NCBI GenBank assembly: GCA_029210565.1
Contig: JARGFQ010000012.1
Location: 50,592-114,591 of the forward strand
Reading direction: 5' to 3'
DNA from: Bacteroidales bacterium
GTDB taxonomy: Bacteria > Bacteroidota > Bacteroidia > Bacteroidales > VadinHA17
DNA length: 64,000 bases
The notes beneath the pieces were generated by a model. That model searched no databases. It had not been told where the DNA came from and worked only from the letters and a program-made list of their open reading frames with translations. A program made the translations under genes and the position numbers. How positions within the stretch are numbered: the stretch's first letter is position 1; the number at the start of each line of letters is the position of its first letter. Positions 9,718 to 20,047 of this stretch are shown here, piece after piece.

Positions 9718-10974
9718 CTATTTCTTGTTATTTATTTCCTTAACGGTACTTACTGCTTTTCCCTTTTCGAAGTGAGTGGTTATTATGTCCCCCGGTTCCA
9801 GCTCCGATGCTGAGTGTATTATCAATCCGTTTCGCGAGGTCAGGGTAAATCCCCGGCGCATGATACCGGCCGGGTCAAGGATACGGAGTGCATTTTCCAG
9901 TTTCACCATCCTCTCCGCCGCGGTCCTGATCACATTCTTGCCGGAGCGTCCCAGGTTCTCGGTAATATAGTTCAGGTTGTCGCTTCTGACCCTGACTATC
10001 AGGCGGGATGTGGCAGCTGTCCGGTTTTGCAGTGAGGCAAGATGTTCGTCAGCAGCAGCTATGGCATCTGTTGCTGCTTCTGTCAGGGCGCCTGCCATTT
10101 CAATGATCCTGTTCTCGCATTCAGCTGTCTGTTCAACCAGGAAATCAGCCACGGCCGTAGGTGTCTTGAGGGATCTCCAGGCTACCATATCAGTCACGGA
10201 GACATCCTTCTCATGTCCAATTCCAGTAAGCAAAGGCAGCGGGAACTGCGTAACGTGATAGGCAATCTCATAGCTGTCGAACCAGCTGAGGTCAGTTGTC
10301 GATCCCCCTCCCCGTATAATGACTACCGCATCAAACTGCTCCACCTGGTCTGAGATCAGGCTCAGGGCCTCCGTCACTGAAGCCTCAGTTGTTTCGCCCT
10401 GCATGACAGCCTCGAACAGTACCGGCACAAACACGTATCCGTAAGGGTTATGTAATAGGTGGTTGATGAAGTCTTCGTAACCTGCGGCTTTGGAGGAGGA
10501 TATCACTGCTATATTCCTGGGGTAGGGGGGAAGGGATAGTTCCCTGTTCATTGTGATGACTCCCTCGGCCGTAAGCCTCCTGATGATCTCCTCGCGCCGC
10601 AGTGCCATATCGCCGGCGGTATAGGATGGGTCGATATCGGAGATATTCAGGCTGAGGCCGTAGAGCTCATGATATTCGACGGTTGCCCTGAAGAGTATGG
10701 TGATTCCGGCCCTGAGAGGTATGCCGGTGCTGGCATTGAAGAAGGTACTGAGGGAGAGGTATTTTGAAGCCCAGATCGTTGCCCTCGCCCTGGCGGTGAT
10801 GCGGCCTCCGGGGGTCTCGCTGCCTGTAAGCTCCAGGTAGCAGTGACCCGGGCCCTGAGTCTTCAGTGAGGCTATCTCGGCGATCACCCAGAATGATCCG
10901 GGCAGCGACTCATAAATCTTATCACGGATCAGTCCCTGCAACTCGGTCAGCGTTATCTTCCCTTCCCGGTTCAT
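9718..10974 (-). CDS. xseA: Exodeoxyribonuclease VII large subunit
   Basis: 'LTELQGLIRDKI..SFWVIAEIASLKTQGPGHCYLEL', 'IAVISSSKAAGYEDFINHL', 'DAVVIIRGGGSTTDLSWFDSYEIA', 'PLLTGIGHEKDVSVTDMVA'. Confidence 0.96.
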   Translation of the reverse strand: MNREGKITLTELQGLIRDKIYESLPGSFWVIAEIASLKTQGPGHCYLELTGSETPGGRITARARATIWASKYLSLSTFFNASTGIPLRAGITILFRATVEYHELYGLSLNISDIDPSYTAGDMALRREEIIRRLTAEGVITMNRELSLPPYPRNIAVISSSKAAGYEDFINHLLHNPYGYVFVPVLFEAVMQGETTEASVTEALSLISDQVEQFDAVVIIRGGGSTTDLSWFDSYEIAYHVTQFPLPLLTGIGHEKDVSVTDMVAWRSLKTPTAVADFLVEQTAECENRIIEMAGALTEAATDAIAAADEHLASLQNRTAATSRLIVRVRSDNLNYITENLGRSGKNVIRTAAERMVKLENALRILDPAGIMRRGFTLTSRNGLIIHSASELEPGDIITTHFEKGKAVSTVKEINNKK

Positions 10975-12620
10975 CTGCTGAGCCTGATCATTTTAAAGAT
11001 CCTGGATTCTTCTTCCGTCTCCACTTTGACAAGGTAAAGTCCCTGTCCCGTCTTTCCGAAGCCGCCAAGCCTGTATGAGCGGGCTGCGTAGAGAGGGTAG
11101 TGTCTCTTCATCACCAGGGTGCCGTCAGCGGTTGTGACGGTTACTGAAAGATGTCCCGGTGGAGCCGGAAACCAGATGTTGATCTCGTCAAAGAATGGAT
11201 TGGGTCCGGCGGTCATGCCTTCATCGGGCTTGTAGGAGTGAATATCCTCAAGAAGCCTGAGCGTCTTCAGGAAGTCAGGCAGTCCGTAGCCGTAGAGGCT
11301 GTCAGGATTGAGAAACCTGTCGCTGCTCTCATGAAGGGCAGCGATTATCTCCGGAGGGGAGGCTTTGGGGACAGCCTGCATGAGCGATGCTGTCAGCCCG
11401 CTGATTACCGGGCACGAGAATGATGTGCCGCTGCCCCGGTGCACGCGATCGGGTTCAAACTGTATCGTCAGGTTGACACCGGGGGCAACAACGTCAGGCT
11501 TGACACGTCCGTCATACGAATATCCGGCTGAGGAGAAGTTGGATATTTTCAGCTCCTGTGTCACCGCGCCGACACTTACGACGCCGTCGCCGTCCGATGG
11601 AGCCAGGATGCGGAGCCACTCCTTGTTGCGTTCATTTCCTGCACTTGCTATGACTACGATTCCCTTTGAAGCGGCCATATCGGCTGCCTGTGTCACGAAG
11701 GTGCTGTTGCCGTCCATATCGCTGAACGAATAGCTCATTGAGGGGTCGTCGAAGGTGAAGTACCCAAGCGACGAAGTGATGATATCAGCCCCGGCACTGT
11801 CGGCAAATTCAGCTCCTGCCGCCCAATAGTCTTCCTCAACGGGGTATTCGGAAGCATCGTCTTCAGTGCGCAGCAGGAGGTAGTCTGCGCCGGGAGCCGT
11901 GCCGCTGATCAGTCCCGGCAGGTTCCCTGCGAGGATCGAGAGAACGGATGTGCCGTGATTATGGTAGTCATATACGTAATCGGATCCTCTTACAAAATCG
12001 CGCGTGGCCCTGACGCCTCTCCGCTGCATAAGAGGTATCAGCGACTCTATCCGGTCAGCGTTGGCAAAGCCTGCGTCAAGCACCGCGATGGTCACTCCCC
12101 TGCCGGTAAATCCTGACTTGTGAAGAGCTGTGCCGTTGAGGGGCACTCTGGGATCATACTCGTCAGTGTCTGCCTTCAGCATTACGATTCCGTATTTACC
12201 GTAGATTTTTTTTGAGGGGTCAGCAGGGAGCTTTACCAGCCTGGCCCTGTCAATATATGGAAGCAGTTCAAGCGCTTTGGTATCGAGGAGTACCGGGGAT
12301 GTGAACAGTGCCGTATTCATCCAGCGGGATGCACATTTATATCTGAGTCCCTGCTGTGTCACTGCGCTGATATACTCTTCGCTGACAGGGAGATCACTCA
12401 GCTCCGGCACGGGGATCCCCAGTTTCTCCCGCCTTGCAATTGCAGCAGGAGAGAGCAGTTGTCTGGGTAAAAAGTCTGACGAGTTGGCGTTCTTATCAGT
12501 GAAATAGATCCGGTAGAAGTAAAGACGATCTTCACCGGACTGTCCCCGTGCCGGCAATTGCAGGAGACAGGCGGAGAGTGTGAAAAGCAGGGTCGCTGTT
12601 TTGAACGACGCGGTTCTCAT
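10971..12620 (-). CDS. S8 family (subtilisin-like) serine peptidase with probable T9SS type A C-terminal sorting domain
   Basis: Catalytic blocks 'IAVLDAGF', 'DYHNHGTSVLSILAG', 'GSGTSFSCPVISGL'; C-term 'AGPNPFFDEINIWF...GLYLVKVETEEESRIFKMIRL'; N-terminal signal peptide. Confidence 0.92.
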   Translation of the reverse strand: MRTASFKTATLLFTLSACLLQLPARGQSGEDRLYFYRIYFTDKNANSSDFLPRQLLSPAAIARREKLGIPVPELSDLPVSEEYISAVTQQGLRYKCASRWMNTALFTSPVLLDTKALELLPYIDRARLVKLPADPSKKIYGKYGIVMLKADTDEYDPRVPLNGTALHKSGFTGRGVTIAVLDAGFANADRIESLIPLMQRRGVRATRDFVRGSDYVYDYHNHGTSVLSILAGNLPGLISGTAPGADYLLLRTEDDASEYPVEEDYWAAGAEFADSAGADIITSSLGYFTFDDPSMSYSFSDMDGNSTFVTQAADMAASKGIVVIASAGNERNKEWLRILAPSDGDGVVSVGAVTQELKISNFSSAGYSYDGRVKPDVVAPGVNLTIQFEPDRVHRGSGTSFSCPVISGLTASLMQAVPKASPPEIIAALHESSDRFLNPDSLYGYGLPDFLKTLRLLEDIHSYKPDEGMTAGPNPFFDEINIWFPAPPGHLSVTVTTADGTLVMKRHYPLYAARSYRLGGFGKTGQGLYLVKVETEEESRIFKMIRLSR

Positions 12621-13393
12621 TTGATAACTGATTGATTGATATCGGTAACCTTTATCTTGTCCCTGTTTTTCTCAAGGTCATCGAGAAACTTTGTCTCCTG
12701 GTCGGCCACCTTCGGGTCTGCCGGCCTCCCCTCCCTGTATTCTATTATCTGTTTCAGTTTACCGTTCTCATAGAAGACCATCCAGTCACCTGTTTTGAGA
12801 TCCTCACTGTAGTGTCCTTCGTAATATAGGTTGCCGTTCCGGTGGTAGTATGAGAACGGCCCCTCGAGTTTGCCTGCGATATATTCAGCCCGCAGGCATA
12901 TGGCACCGTCGGGGTAATACTGCAGCCACTCACCGGTGCGCAACCCGCTGTCCCATGTCACCGTTTCCGCCAGGGTGCTGTCAGGGTAGTACTTCTTTGA
13001 CAGGCCGTGTCTGAGATCCTTATGGTAGTACTCTTCACTGATAAGGTATGAGGGTTTTGTGGCAGACCAGAACTTCCAGAGTCCCTCTTTCATCCTTGCC
13101 ATGTATATGCCTTCAGCTGCTTTGGTTCCGTCAGGGTGGAAGAATACCGCAGCAGTTTCATCATTACCGTCGCTGTATGTCAGTTCTGAGAGGAGGACAC
13201 CCTCTTCGTTATATCTTTTAAACAGTCCCACAGGCACATCATTTCTGAAAGAGGCTTCATACATAATCTTTCCATTGGGGTATTTCTTCACCCACGGGCC
13301 CTGTTTTCTGCCTCCGGCGTCGGTCAGATTCTGCGCCGGCAAAAGCATGGGCAGCATTACAAGCAGTGTGAATACAAAATATCTGGTGATCAT
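12617..13393 (-). CDS. MORN-like repeat (toxin-antitoxin system YwqK-like) secreted protein
   Basis: Repeats 'GPWVKKYPNGKIMYEASFRNDVPVGLFKRYNEEG', 'GEWLQYYPDGAICLRAEY', 'GDWMVFYENGKLKQIIEYREG'; start taken at MITRYFVF inside ORF 12617..13432. Confidence 0.82.
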   Translation of the reverse strand: MITRYFVFTLLVMLPMLLPAQNLTDAGGRKQGPWVKKYPNGKIMYEASFRNDVPVGLFKRYNEEGVLLSELTYSDGNDETAAVFFHPDGTKAAEGIYMARMKEGLWKFWSATKPSYLISEEYYHKDLRHGLSKKYYPDSTLAETVTWDSGLRTGEWLQYYPDGAICLRAEYIAGKLEGPFSYYHRNGNLYYEGHYSEDLKTGDWMVFYENGKLKQIIEYREGRPADPKVADQETKFLDDLEKNRDKIKVTDINQSVIK

Positions 13394-13420
13394 CTTCTGC
13401 AGTTTAATACAAAGATAAAT

Positions 13421-13452
13421 AAAAAGCCGCACCGGTTTGCACCGGTGCGGCT
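13421..13452 (-). terminator. Rho-independent terminator downstream of dnaK
   Basis: On the minus strand: AGCCGCACCGGT-GCAA-ACCGGTGCGGCT followed by TTTTATTT; 12-bp perfect stem plus U tract. Confidence 0.9.
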
Positions 13453-13474
13453 GTGGTTCAACTGTTGGGCAGTT

Positions 13475-15385
13475 CTACTTGACCTCCTCGAAGTCGACGT
13501 CGGTAACCTGTTCGTCGCCTCCCTTTCCGCCGTCACCACCGTCGGTGGGACCGGCGTCGGGTCCGGCCTGTTGTTCAGGTCCCTGTGCCTGTTTGTACAT
13601 GTCTTCTGAGGCAGCCTGCCATGCAGCGTTGATCTCGGCAAGGGCGCGGTCAATCTCCGTTGCCTCCTTGTTCTTGTGAGCCTCACGCAGCTGACCTAGG
13701 GCATTCTCTATGCGTCCCTTCTTGTCTGCCGGTATCTTATCGCCGAACTCCTTCAGCTGCTTCTCGGTCTGGAAGATCATGCTGTCGGCAGCATTGACCT
13801 TGTCAGCCACCTCCCTGGCAGCCTTGTCAGACGCTTCGTTGGCCCTGGCCTCGTCGCGCATCTTGCGTATCTCCTCCTCACTCAGACCTGAGGATGCCTC
13901 GATGCGTATCCTCTGCTCCTTGCCGGTACCCTTGTCTTTTGCTGAGACGTTGAGTATCCCGTTGGCGTCGATGTCGAAGGTAACCTCTATCTGAGGCACT
14001 CCTCTCGGGGCCGGCGGGATGCCGTCGAGATGAAAGCGGCCGATGGTCTTATTGCCCTGGGCCATTGGCCTTTCGCCCTGCAGGACGTGTATCTCTACCG
14101 ATGGCTGGCTGTCGCTGGCTGTGGTGAATGTCTCTGTCTTGCGAGTGGGGATGGTTGTGTTCGACTCGATAAGACGTGTCATGACACCTCCCATAGTTTC
14201 GATACCCAGTGACAGCGGGGTGACATCAAGCAGCAGTACGTCCTTCACCTCGCCTGTGAGCACGCCTCCCTGGATGGCAGCACCGACAGCAACTACCTCG
14301 TCAGGATTGACCCCCTTGGAGGGTACCCGTCCGAAGAATTTCTCAACTATCTGCTGTATGGCCGGTATGCGTGTCGATCCGCCCACAAGCAGCACCTCGT
14401 TTATGTCTGAGGTCTTCATTCCGGCATCGTCAAGTGCCTTTTGGCAAGGACCTATCACTGAGTTGATCAGCTTATCTGTCAGCTTCTCAAAATGGGCCCT
14501 GGTGAGTGTCTTGACAAGGTGTTTCGGGATACCGTTGACAGGCATGATATAGGGAAGGTTGATCTCCGTGCTGGTGGTGCTCGAGAGCTCGATCTTTGCC
14601 TTCTCGGCTGCTTCCTTCAGTCTCTGCAGGGCCATCGGGTCCTTGCGCAGATCAATTCCCTCCTCCTTCTGAAACTCATCAGCCAGCCAGTCGATAACCA
14701 GGTTGTCAAAGTCATCACCGCCGAGGTGGGTGTCGCCGTTGGTCGATTTAACCTCAAAAACTCCGTCACCCAGTTCCAGGATGGATATATCAAATGTTCC
14801 TCCTCCGAGGTCGAAGACCGCTATCTTCAGGTCCTGCGACTTCTTGTCGAGTCCGTATGCCAGCGAAGCAGCGGTAGGCTCGTTGATGATACGCTTGACC
14901 TTGAGGCCTGCTATCTCGCCGGCCTCCTTGGTGGCCTGACGCTGTGAGTCATTGAAATATGCAGGTACGGTAATGACGGCCTCAGTGACCTCTGTGCCGA
15001 GATAATCCTCTGCGGTCTTCTTCATCTTCTGCAGAACGATGGCAGATATCTCCTGAGGAGAGTAGTTACGGTCGTCTATCTTTACCCTCGGGGTATTGTT
15101 GTCACCGCGCACCACCTGGTATGTCAGCTTCTTCATCTCGTTGGTGACTTCATCAAAGCTTCTGCCCATGAATCGTTTGATTGATGAAACGGTTTTGGTT
15201 GGGTTGGTGATAGCCTGTCTCTTTGCAGGGTCACCGACTTTACGTTCGCCATTCTCAAGAAATGCCACCACCGAGGGGGTGGTTCTTTTACCTTCACTGT
15301 TGGGGATGACCACAGGCTCATTACCTTCCATCACTGAAACGCAAGAGTTGGTGGTTCCCAGGTCAATACCAATAATTTTTCCCAT
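13475..15385 (-). CDS. dnaK: Molecular chaperone DnaK (Hsp70)
   Basis: '[42 protein letters not shown]', '[39 protein letters not shown]', C-terminal '[11 protein letters not shown]'-like tail. Confidence 0.98.
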   Translation of the reverse strand: MGKIIGIDLGTTNSCVSVMEGNEPVVIPNSEGKRTTPSVVAFLENGERKVGDPAKRQAITNPTKTVSSIKRFMGRSFDEVTNEMKKLTYQVVRGDNNTPRVKIDDRNYSPQEISAIVLQKMKKTAEDYLGTEVTEAVITVPAYFNDSQRQATKEAGEIAGLKVKRIINEPTAASLAYGLDKKSQDLKIAVFDLGGGTFDISILELGDGVFEVKSTNGDTHLGGDDFDNLVIDWLADEFQKEEGIDLRKDPMALQRLKEAAEKAKIELSSTTSTEINLPYIMPVNGIPKHLVKTLTRAHFEKLTDKLINSVIGPCQKALDDAGMKTSDINEVLLVGGSTRIPAIQQIVEKFFGRVPSKGVNPDEVVAVGAAIQGGVLTGEVKDVLLLDVTPLSLGIETMGGVMTRLIESNTTIPTRKTETFTTASDSQPSVEIHVLQGERPMAQGNKTIGRFHLDGIPPAPRGVPQIEVTFDIDANGILNVSAKDKGTGKEQRIRIEASSGLSEEEIRKMRDEARANEASDKAAREVADKVNAADSMIFQTEKQLKEFGDKIPADKKGRIENALGQLREAHKNKEATEIDRALAEINAAWQAASEDMYKQAQGPEQQAGPDAGPTDGGDGGKGGDEQVTDVDFEEVK

Positions 15386-15586
15386 ATTAATTTTGTTTAA
15401 CTTTTAAATTCTTTTACATTATCCATTTTATTGACAATGTTTGTGCCACATGCTCAGGGCCGGGCTGAGTATGAAATTATGTCATGATTATCAGAAGCAG
15501 CCGCCGGTTATGTTTTTCAAGGTTATGACAAAACGGCAGAAAGAGCTAAAAGAAAACCGGGTAATCTTATTCATCGTCTTATTTTG

Positions 15587-15594
15587 TAGCTTTG
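15587..15594 (+). promoter_or_regulatory. Bacteroidetes -7 promoter element (TAGCTTTG) upstream of panB
   Basis: Matches TAnnTTTG; lies 24 nt before the inferred panB start at 15618. No convincing -33 element seen. Confidence 0.5.
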
Positions 15595-15617
15595 CATCTG
15601 ATCATTGCAGAGAAAAC

Positions 15618-16433
15618 ATGTCAACACAGAAGACCGTCAAACTGGTTACCACTCACGTGCTTTATGAGATGAAGCTGAAGGGTGAAAAGATTTCGATGCT
15701 CACAGCCTATGATTATTCGATGGCGAAGATCCTCGATGAGGCAGGGGTAGATGTGATCCTCGTCGGTGATTCTGCATCGAATGTCATGGCAGGGTTTGAG
15801 ACCACACTTCCCATTACCCTTGAAAACATGATCTATCATGCTGCCTCCGTTGTCAGGGGGGTAAAGAGGGCCCTGGTGGTGGTGGATCTGCCTTTCGGGA
15901 CCTATCAGGGCAATTCGCGTGAGGCGCTGGCCTCTGCCATCAGGATCATGAAGGAGACCGGTGCGAGTGCGGTGAAGCTGGAGGGCGGACGGGAGATAAC
16001 CGAATCGATTGAGCGTATCCTCTCAGCCGGCATACCGGTCATGGGTCATCTCGGCCTGACGCCGCAGTCGATCCATAAGTTCGGCACCTATGTTGTCAGG
16101 GCACGTGAGCCGGAAGAGGCGAGGAAGCTCAAGGACGATGCCCGGATAATTGAGAAGTCAGGTTGTTTTGCCATAGTGCTTGAAAAGATACCTGCATCAC
16201 TCGCCGGGGAGGTGGCCGAATCGGTGAAGGTGCCCGTCATAGGCATAGGCGCCGGGCCCATGGTTGACGGTCAGGTGCTGGTGCTGCATGATATGCTGGG
16301 CATCAACACCGAGTTCTCACCACGCTTTCTGAGAAGATACCATAACCTGCACGAAGAGATAATGGGTGCGGTGCAGAGATATATTGCCGATGTCAGATCA
16401 CTTGACTTCCCGAACGAGAAGGAGCAGTATTAG
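15618..16433 (+). CDS. panB: 3-methyl-2-oxobutanoate hydroxymethyltransferase
   Basis: '[52 protein letters not shown]', 'AVKLEGG', '[16 protein letters not shown]', '[21 protein letters not shown]'. Start at MSTQKTVK inside ORF 15441..16433. Confidence 0.95.
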   Translation: MSTQKTVKLVTTHVLYEMKLKGEKISMLTAYDYSMAKILDEAGVDVILVGDSASNVMAGFETTLPITLENMIYHAASVVRGVKRALVVVDLPFGTYQGNSREALASAIRIMKETGASAVKLEGGREITESIERILSAGIPVMGHLGLTPQSIHKFGTYVVRAREPEEARKLKDDARIIEKSGCFAIVLEKIPASLAGEVAESVKVPVIGIGAGPMVDGQVLVLHDMLGINTEFSPRFLRRYHNLHEEIMGAVQRYIADVRSLDFPNEKEQY

Positions 16434-16507
16434 GCGAAAGTCTGAAGGTCGGAGGTCTGAAGGTCGCAAGTCTGATAGGATGAAGATTAAAGGTTAAAGT
16501 TAAGGGG
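16434..16507. repeat. Short-word low-complexity intergenic repeat (agtctgaaggtcggaggtctgaaggtcg...)
   Basis: Internal repetition of ctgaaggtc; similar vocabulary to 19931..20047, 49017..49095 and 62383..62470. Confidence 0.55.
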
Positions 16508-16579
16508 GGCATCCGGGCCGGCTCTTCCTGGCTGAAGGGTGAATCCGCAGGGCCCAAAACGTTTAAGGCACAGGAATTT

Positions 16580-17266
16580 ATGAGTAAAAATAATTTGGAA
16601 GTACTTTACGAAGACAATCATATAATCGTTGTCAACAAGCGGTCATCTGACCTGGTGCAGGGTGACATCACCGGTGATGAGTCTCTGGATGAGAAGGTGA
16701 AGGCTTATATCAGGGAGAAGTACGGCAAGCCCGGAGATGTCTTCCTGGGTGTGGTACACAGGCTGGACCGGCCTGTCAGCGGATGTGTGGTCTATGCACG
16801 CACCTCCAAGGCGCTGTCGCGACTGAGCGAATTGTTCCGGACACGGGAGGTCAAGAAACAGTACTGGGCCGTTGTCTCTGACCGACCTCCGGCAGAGGAG
16901 GGAGTGCTTCGCAACTATCTGAAGAAGAACGAGAGGCAGAATAAATCGTACGTTTATGAGACTGAAGTGAAGGGATCTAAACAGGCAGAACTGTCATACC
17001 TCCTGCTGGCCAGGTCGGAGAGGTTTTATCTTCTTGAGATCGATCTGCATACGGGACGTCATCACCAGATAAGGGCGCAGCTTGCTGCTGCCGGCTGCCC
17101 GGTGAAGGGTGATCTCAAGTACGGTTCCAAAAGATCAAACGAGGGGGGAGGCATCTCGCTTCATGCACGCAGAGTCTCATTCATTCATCCTGTCAAAAAA
17201 ACGGAGGTCGCCGTGGTGGCGCCGCTGCCTGACGACAAAACCTGGCGGCTCTTCAGGGATGTCTGA
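16580..17266 (+). CDS. RluA family pseudouridine synthase
   Basis: 'VLYEDNHIIVVNKRSSDLVQGD', 'GVVHRLDRPVSGCVVYARTSKAL', 'LLEIDLHTGRHHQIRAQLAAAGCPVKGDLKYG'. Confidence 0.95.
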   Translation: MSKNNLEVLYEDNHIIVVNKRSSDLVQGDITGDESLDEKVKAYIREKYGKPGDVFLGVVHRLDRPVSGCVVYARTSKALSRLSELFRTREVKKQYWAVVSDRPPAEEGVLRNYLKKNERQNKSYVYETEVKGSKQAELSYLLLARSERFYLLEIDLHTGRHHQIRAQLAAAGCPVKGDLKYGSKRSNEGGGISLHARRVSFIHPVKKTEVAVVAPLPDDKTWRLFRDV

Positions 17267-17518
17267 ACCGTTATAAATAAAAAAGAGAAGAGATGCCTCT
17301 GCCGCACCTCTTCCCAATTCACCCAAACTAACCTAAATCCACCATCCGTGAATGCTGCAACCCATTGGCGGGTAGCAGTTGTATCTTTTTCCTTCTTCAC
17401 AGATAAGACATTACAAATGTAAGGCATAAAATCAGGCCGGGGGTTAAAGTGAGGTTAAAACCGGTTAACAAAAAGTTAAAACGGATTTCCAGCTTACATA
17501 TATATTTAATTTTGTGTC

Positions 17519-19069
17519 ATGAACAGACGGAGGTTCATAGGGCTCATAGTGCTGATGGTAGTATCCATCACTGCCATCATATGGGTGCAGGCGACATGGA
17601 TCGGCAATTCCATCAGGGTGCAGAACGAGCAGTTTGATTTTTTCGTAATCAACAGTCTCCGCAATACTGCTCATTCGATGGAGACCAACCGTCGCATGAA
17701 TTTCCTGAATGATATGTTCATCAGCGGATATAGTGCTCTTCCCCAGGCAGTTCACCGCTCCGTGTCTCCGGGGATGACATCGGAGAGTTTCAGCATACGC
17801 AGCCAGGCCTCTTCAGAGACCGACTCTGTTGAGATCATTGTCTCGAAGAATGATGAGCCTCCGGTAAGGATGAAGGTGCCGCGTGACGAGGCCCGGACCA
17901 CAATGGAGAACAGTGTTGTGGTCGGTTCAGAGGAATACAGGAGGTGGGTACAGCAGCAAGCCGTCGAGTTTCAGTCGATCAGCAACCAGCTGGTCTCCGA
18001 GATGTTCGTTTGGGAGCGTAACAGTCAGATTAACAAGGAGGAGTTGCTTCACACCCTGAGCGGTGAGTTCCAGGCTTCAGGCATTGAGACGCCATTTGAG
18101 TATGCCATAATGCGCGGTGACTCGATTGTCGACGGGGTTTGGTCGAAGGTAAAGCCAAAGGAGTTCCGCGAGAGTACGTACAAGGTGGCTCTTTTCGCTG
18201 AGGGCCTGCTGAGGAAGGGAGAGACGCTTTCGGTTGTCTTCCCGCGCAAGACAAATTATGTCCTCGGATCGATGGGGCTCATGCTGGGAGGGTCAGGACT
18301 CTTTCTCCTGATCATCCTTTCGACTTTTGCCCTCAGCCTCTGGTTCATCATCAGGCAGAAGAAGACCTCCGAAATGCAGGCTGACTTCATCAACAACATG
18401 ACCCATGAGTTTAAGACCCCCATTGCCACCATCTCGCTGGCTGCTGACACTATTGGCAACAGCAGGGTAATCACGGATGAGGAGAAGGTGCGCCATTTCG
18501 TGGGTATGATCAAGAAGGAGAACTCACGCATGAACAGGCAGGTGGAGACCATTCTCCAGATAGCCACCCTCGACAAGCACGAGATGGACTTCACTTTCGG
18601 GAAGACGGACCTCCATGACGTCATCGGGCAGGCCATTGATACCATAGAGATACAGGTGGTTGACAGAGGAGGGGTGATAAGCAGGTATCTTGATGCTGAC
18701 AACAGCACGATCACAGGCGATTCTGAGCACCTGCGCAACCTGGTCCATAACCTGCTCGACAATGCCAACAAGTATTCCGACAGGGAGCCGCAGATTAGTG
18801 TCAGGACGCGCAGCAACGGCAGTGGTGTCTTTTTGTCGGTGGAGGATAAAGGCATAGGGATGAGCAAGGCTGTTCAGAATCGTGTTTTTGAACGGTTTTA
18901 CAGGGAGACAACAGGTAATATCCATAATGTGAAGGGATTCGGGCTGGGACTGAATTATGTCAAGGCGATCACCGATGCCCACGGCGGTACGGTTACAGTT
19001 GAGAGCGAGCAGGGCAGGGGAAGCATTTTTACAGTATTTTTGCCTTTCAACAACGAAGCAGGAGAATGA
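17519..19069 (+). CDS. Sensor histidine kinase
   Basis: Two TM segments, HisKA 'FINNMTHEFKTPIATISLAADTIGN', HATPase 'LLDNANKYSDREPQISV', 'VEDKGIGMSKAVQNRVFERFYRE', 'GFGLGLNYVKAI'. Confidence 0.95.
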   Translation: MNRRRFIGLIVLMVVSITAIIWVQATWIGNSIRVQNEQFDFFVINSLRNTAHSMETNRRMNFLNDMFISGYSALPQAVHRSVSPGMTSESFSIRSQASSETDSVEIIVSKNDEPPVRMKVPRDEARTTMENSVVVGSEEYRRWVQQQAVEFQSISNQLVSEMFVWERNSQINKEELLHTLSGEFQASGIETPFEYAIMRGDSIVDGVWSKVKPKEFRESTYKVALFAEGLLRKGETLSVVFPRKTNYVLGSMGLMLGGSGLFLLIILSTFALSLWFIIRQKKTSEMQADFINNMTHEFKTPIATISLAADTIGNSRVITDEEKVRHFVGMIKKENSRMNRQVETILQIATLDKHEMDFTFGKTDLHDVIGQAIDTIEIQVVDRGGVISRYLDADNSTITGDSEHLRNLVHNLLDNANKYSDREPQISVRTRSNGSGVFLSVEDKGIGMSKAVQNRVFERFYRETTGNIHNVKGFGLGLNYVKAITDAHGGTVTVESEQGRGSIFTVFLPFNNEAGE

Positions 19070-19776
19070 GTATGAGCAGAAAGAGTGCAAGGATATTTCT
19101 GGTGGAAGATGATCTGAGTTTCGGATCCGTGCTCAAATCCTACCTTGAAATAAACGATTTTGAGGTTGACCTTGTTGACGACGGCAAGTTGGCTGTTGAC
19201 GTCTTCCGCAGAGGGGTGTACGACCTCTGCATACTTGATGTGATGCTTCCTCATGTTGACGGATTTACCATTGCCTCAGAGATCCGGAGCATGAACTCGC
19301 TCATCCCCATTATCTTTTTGACGGCCAAGAAGCTTAAGGAGGATCTGCTCCGCGGTTACGGTGTGGGAGCGGATGACTATATCACAAAGCCTTTTGATAC
19401 TGACATTCTGCTTTGCAAGATAAAAGCAATAATAGCACGACGGGATACGCAGGACGGTTCAAGGGATTCTTACGAGATAGGAAAATATCTCTTTAATGCC
19501 AGGCTGCGCACCCTGACCATCGCCGGACAGGAGAGGCAGCTGTCGCCCAAGGAGGGTCAGCTTTTAGAGATGCTTGCCCTGGCACCCAATTCACTTGTGA
19601 GTCGCGAAGCTGCCCTGAAGAAGATATGGGGCACTGATGACTATTTCACCGCCCGCAGCATGGATGTTTATGTCACCAAGTTGCGCAAGTACCTGAGCGA
19701 CGATCCGCAGATAACACTGAAGAATATCCACGGCAGCGGGTTCCAGCTGGTTGTCGGGGAAGTCCCTAAAGTCTGA
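19066..19776 (+). CDS. OmpR-type response regulator transcription factor
   Basis: Receiver 'RIFLVEDDLSFGSVLKSYLE..YDLCILDVMLPHVDGF', 'IFLTAKK'; C-terminal winged helix 'LSPKEGQLLEMLALAPNSLVSREAALKKIWG...DVYVTKLRKYLSDDPQITLKNIHGSGFQL'. Overlaps the kinase ORF by 4 nt. Confidence 0.95.
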   Translation: MSMSRKSARIFLVEDDLSFGSVLKSYLEINDFEVDLVDDGKLAVDVFRRGVYDLCILDVMLPHVDGFTIASEIRSMNSLIPIIFLTAKKLKEDLLRGYGVGADDYITKPFDTDILLCKIKAIIARRDTQDGSRDSYEIGKYLFNARLRTLTIAGQERQLSPKEGQLLEMLALAPNSLVSREAALKKIWGTDDYFTARSMDVYVTKLRKYLSDDPQITLKNIHGSGFQLVVGEVPKV

Positions 19777-19794
19777 AAGTCTCCCTCCTCCGCC

Positions 19795-19880
19795 ACATCC
19801 TACGTTAAAACTACGGATGTCGAAGTAGGCTTCGGACTTCGTCCGACGTAGCGCACTTCGTCCGACGGAGTCGGAGGACA
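19795..19880. repeat. Palindrome-rich intergenic repeat with direct copies of cacttcgtccgacg-like word
   Basis: acttcgtccgacg occurs twice within about 30 nt; 'cgttaaaactacggatg' resembles 'cgctaaagctacggatg' near 28675. Confidence 0.55.
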
Positions 19881-19930
19881 GGAAAGTCAAAAATCAATGA
19901 TGCTGTTGACTTAAACGACTTATAATCAAT

Positions 19931-20047
19931 CTCTTAATTCTTAATTATTAATTCTTAATTCTTCATTCCCTTCACTACTGCCTACTGCTGACTGAAGACT
20001 GTGGACTGAATAGACTGCCGACTGCCGACTGTGGATTGAAGACTGCC
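19931..20047. repeat. Composite short-word intergenic repeat: (cttaattatt)n followed by actactgcctactgctgactgaagactgtggactgaa...
   Basis: Internal repeats of 'gactgccgactg' and 'taattcttaatt'; same module in reverse orientation at 62383..62470. Confidence 0.65.

Noticed and set aside
13437-14947. Plus-strand ORFs opposite dnaK (e.g. 14043..14552, 14492..14947)
   Set aside because: Antisense to dnaK; known type of spurious ORF in GC-balanced conserved genes.
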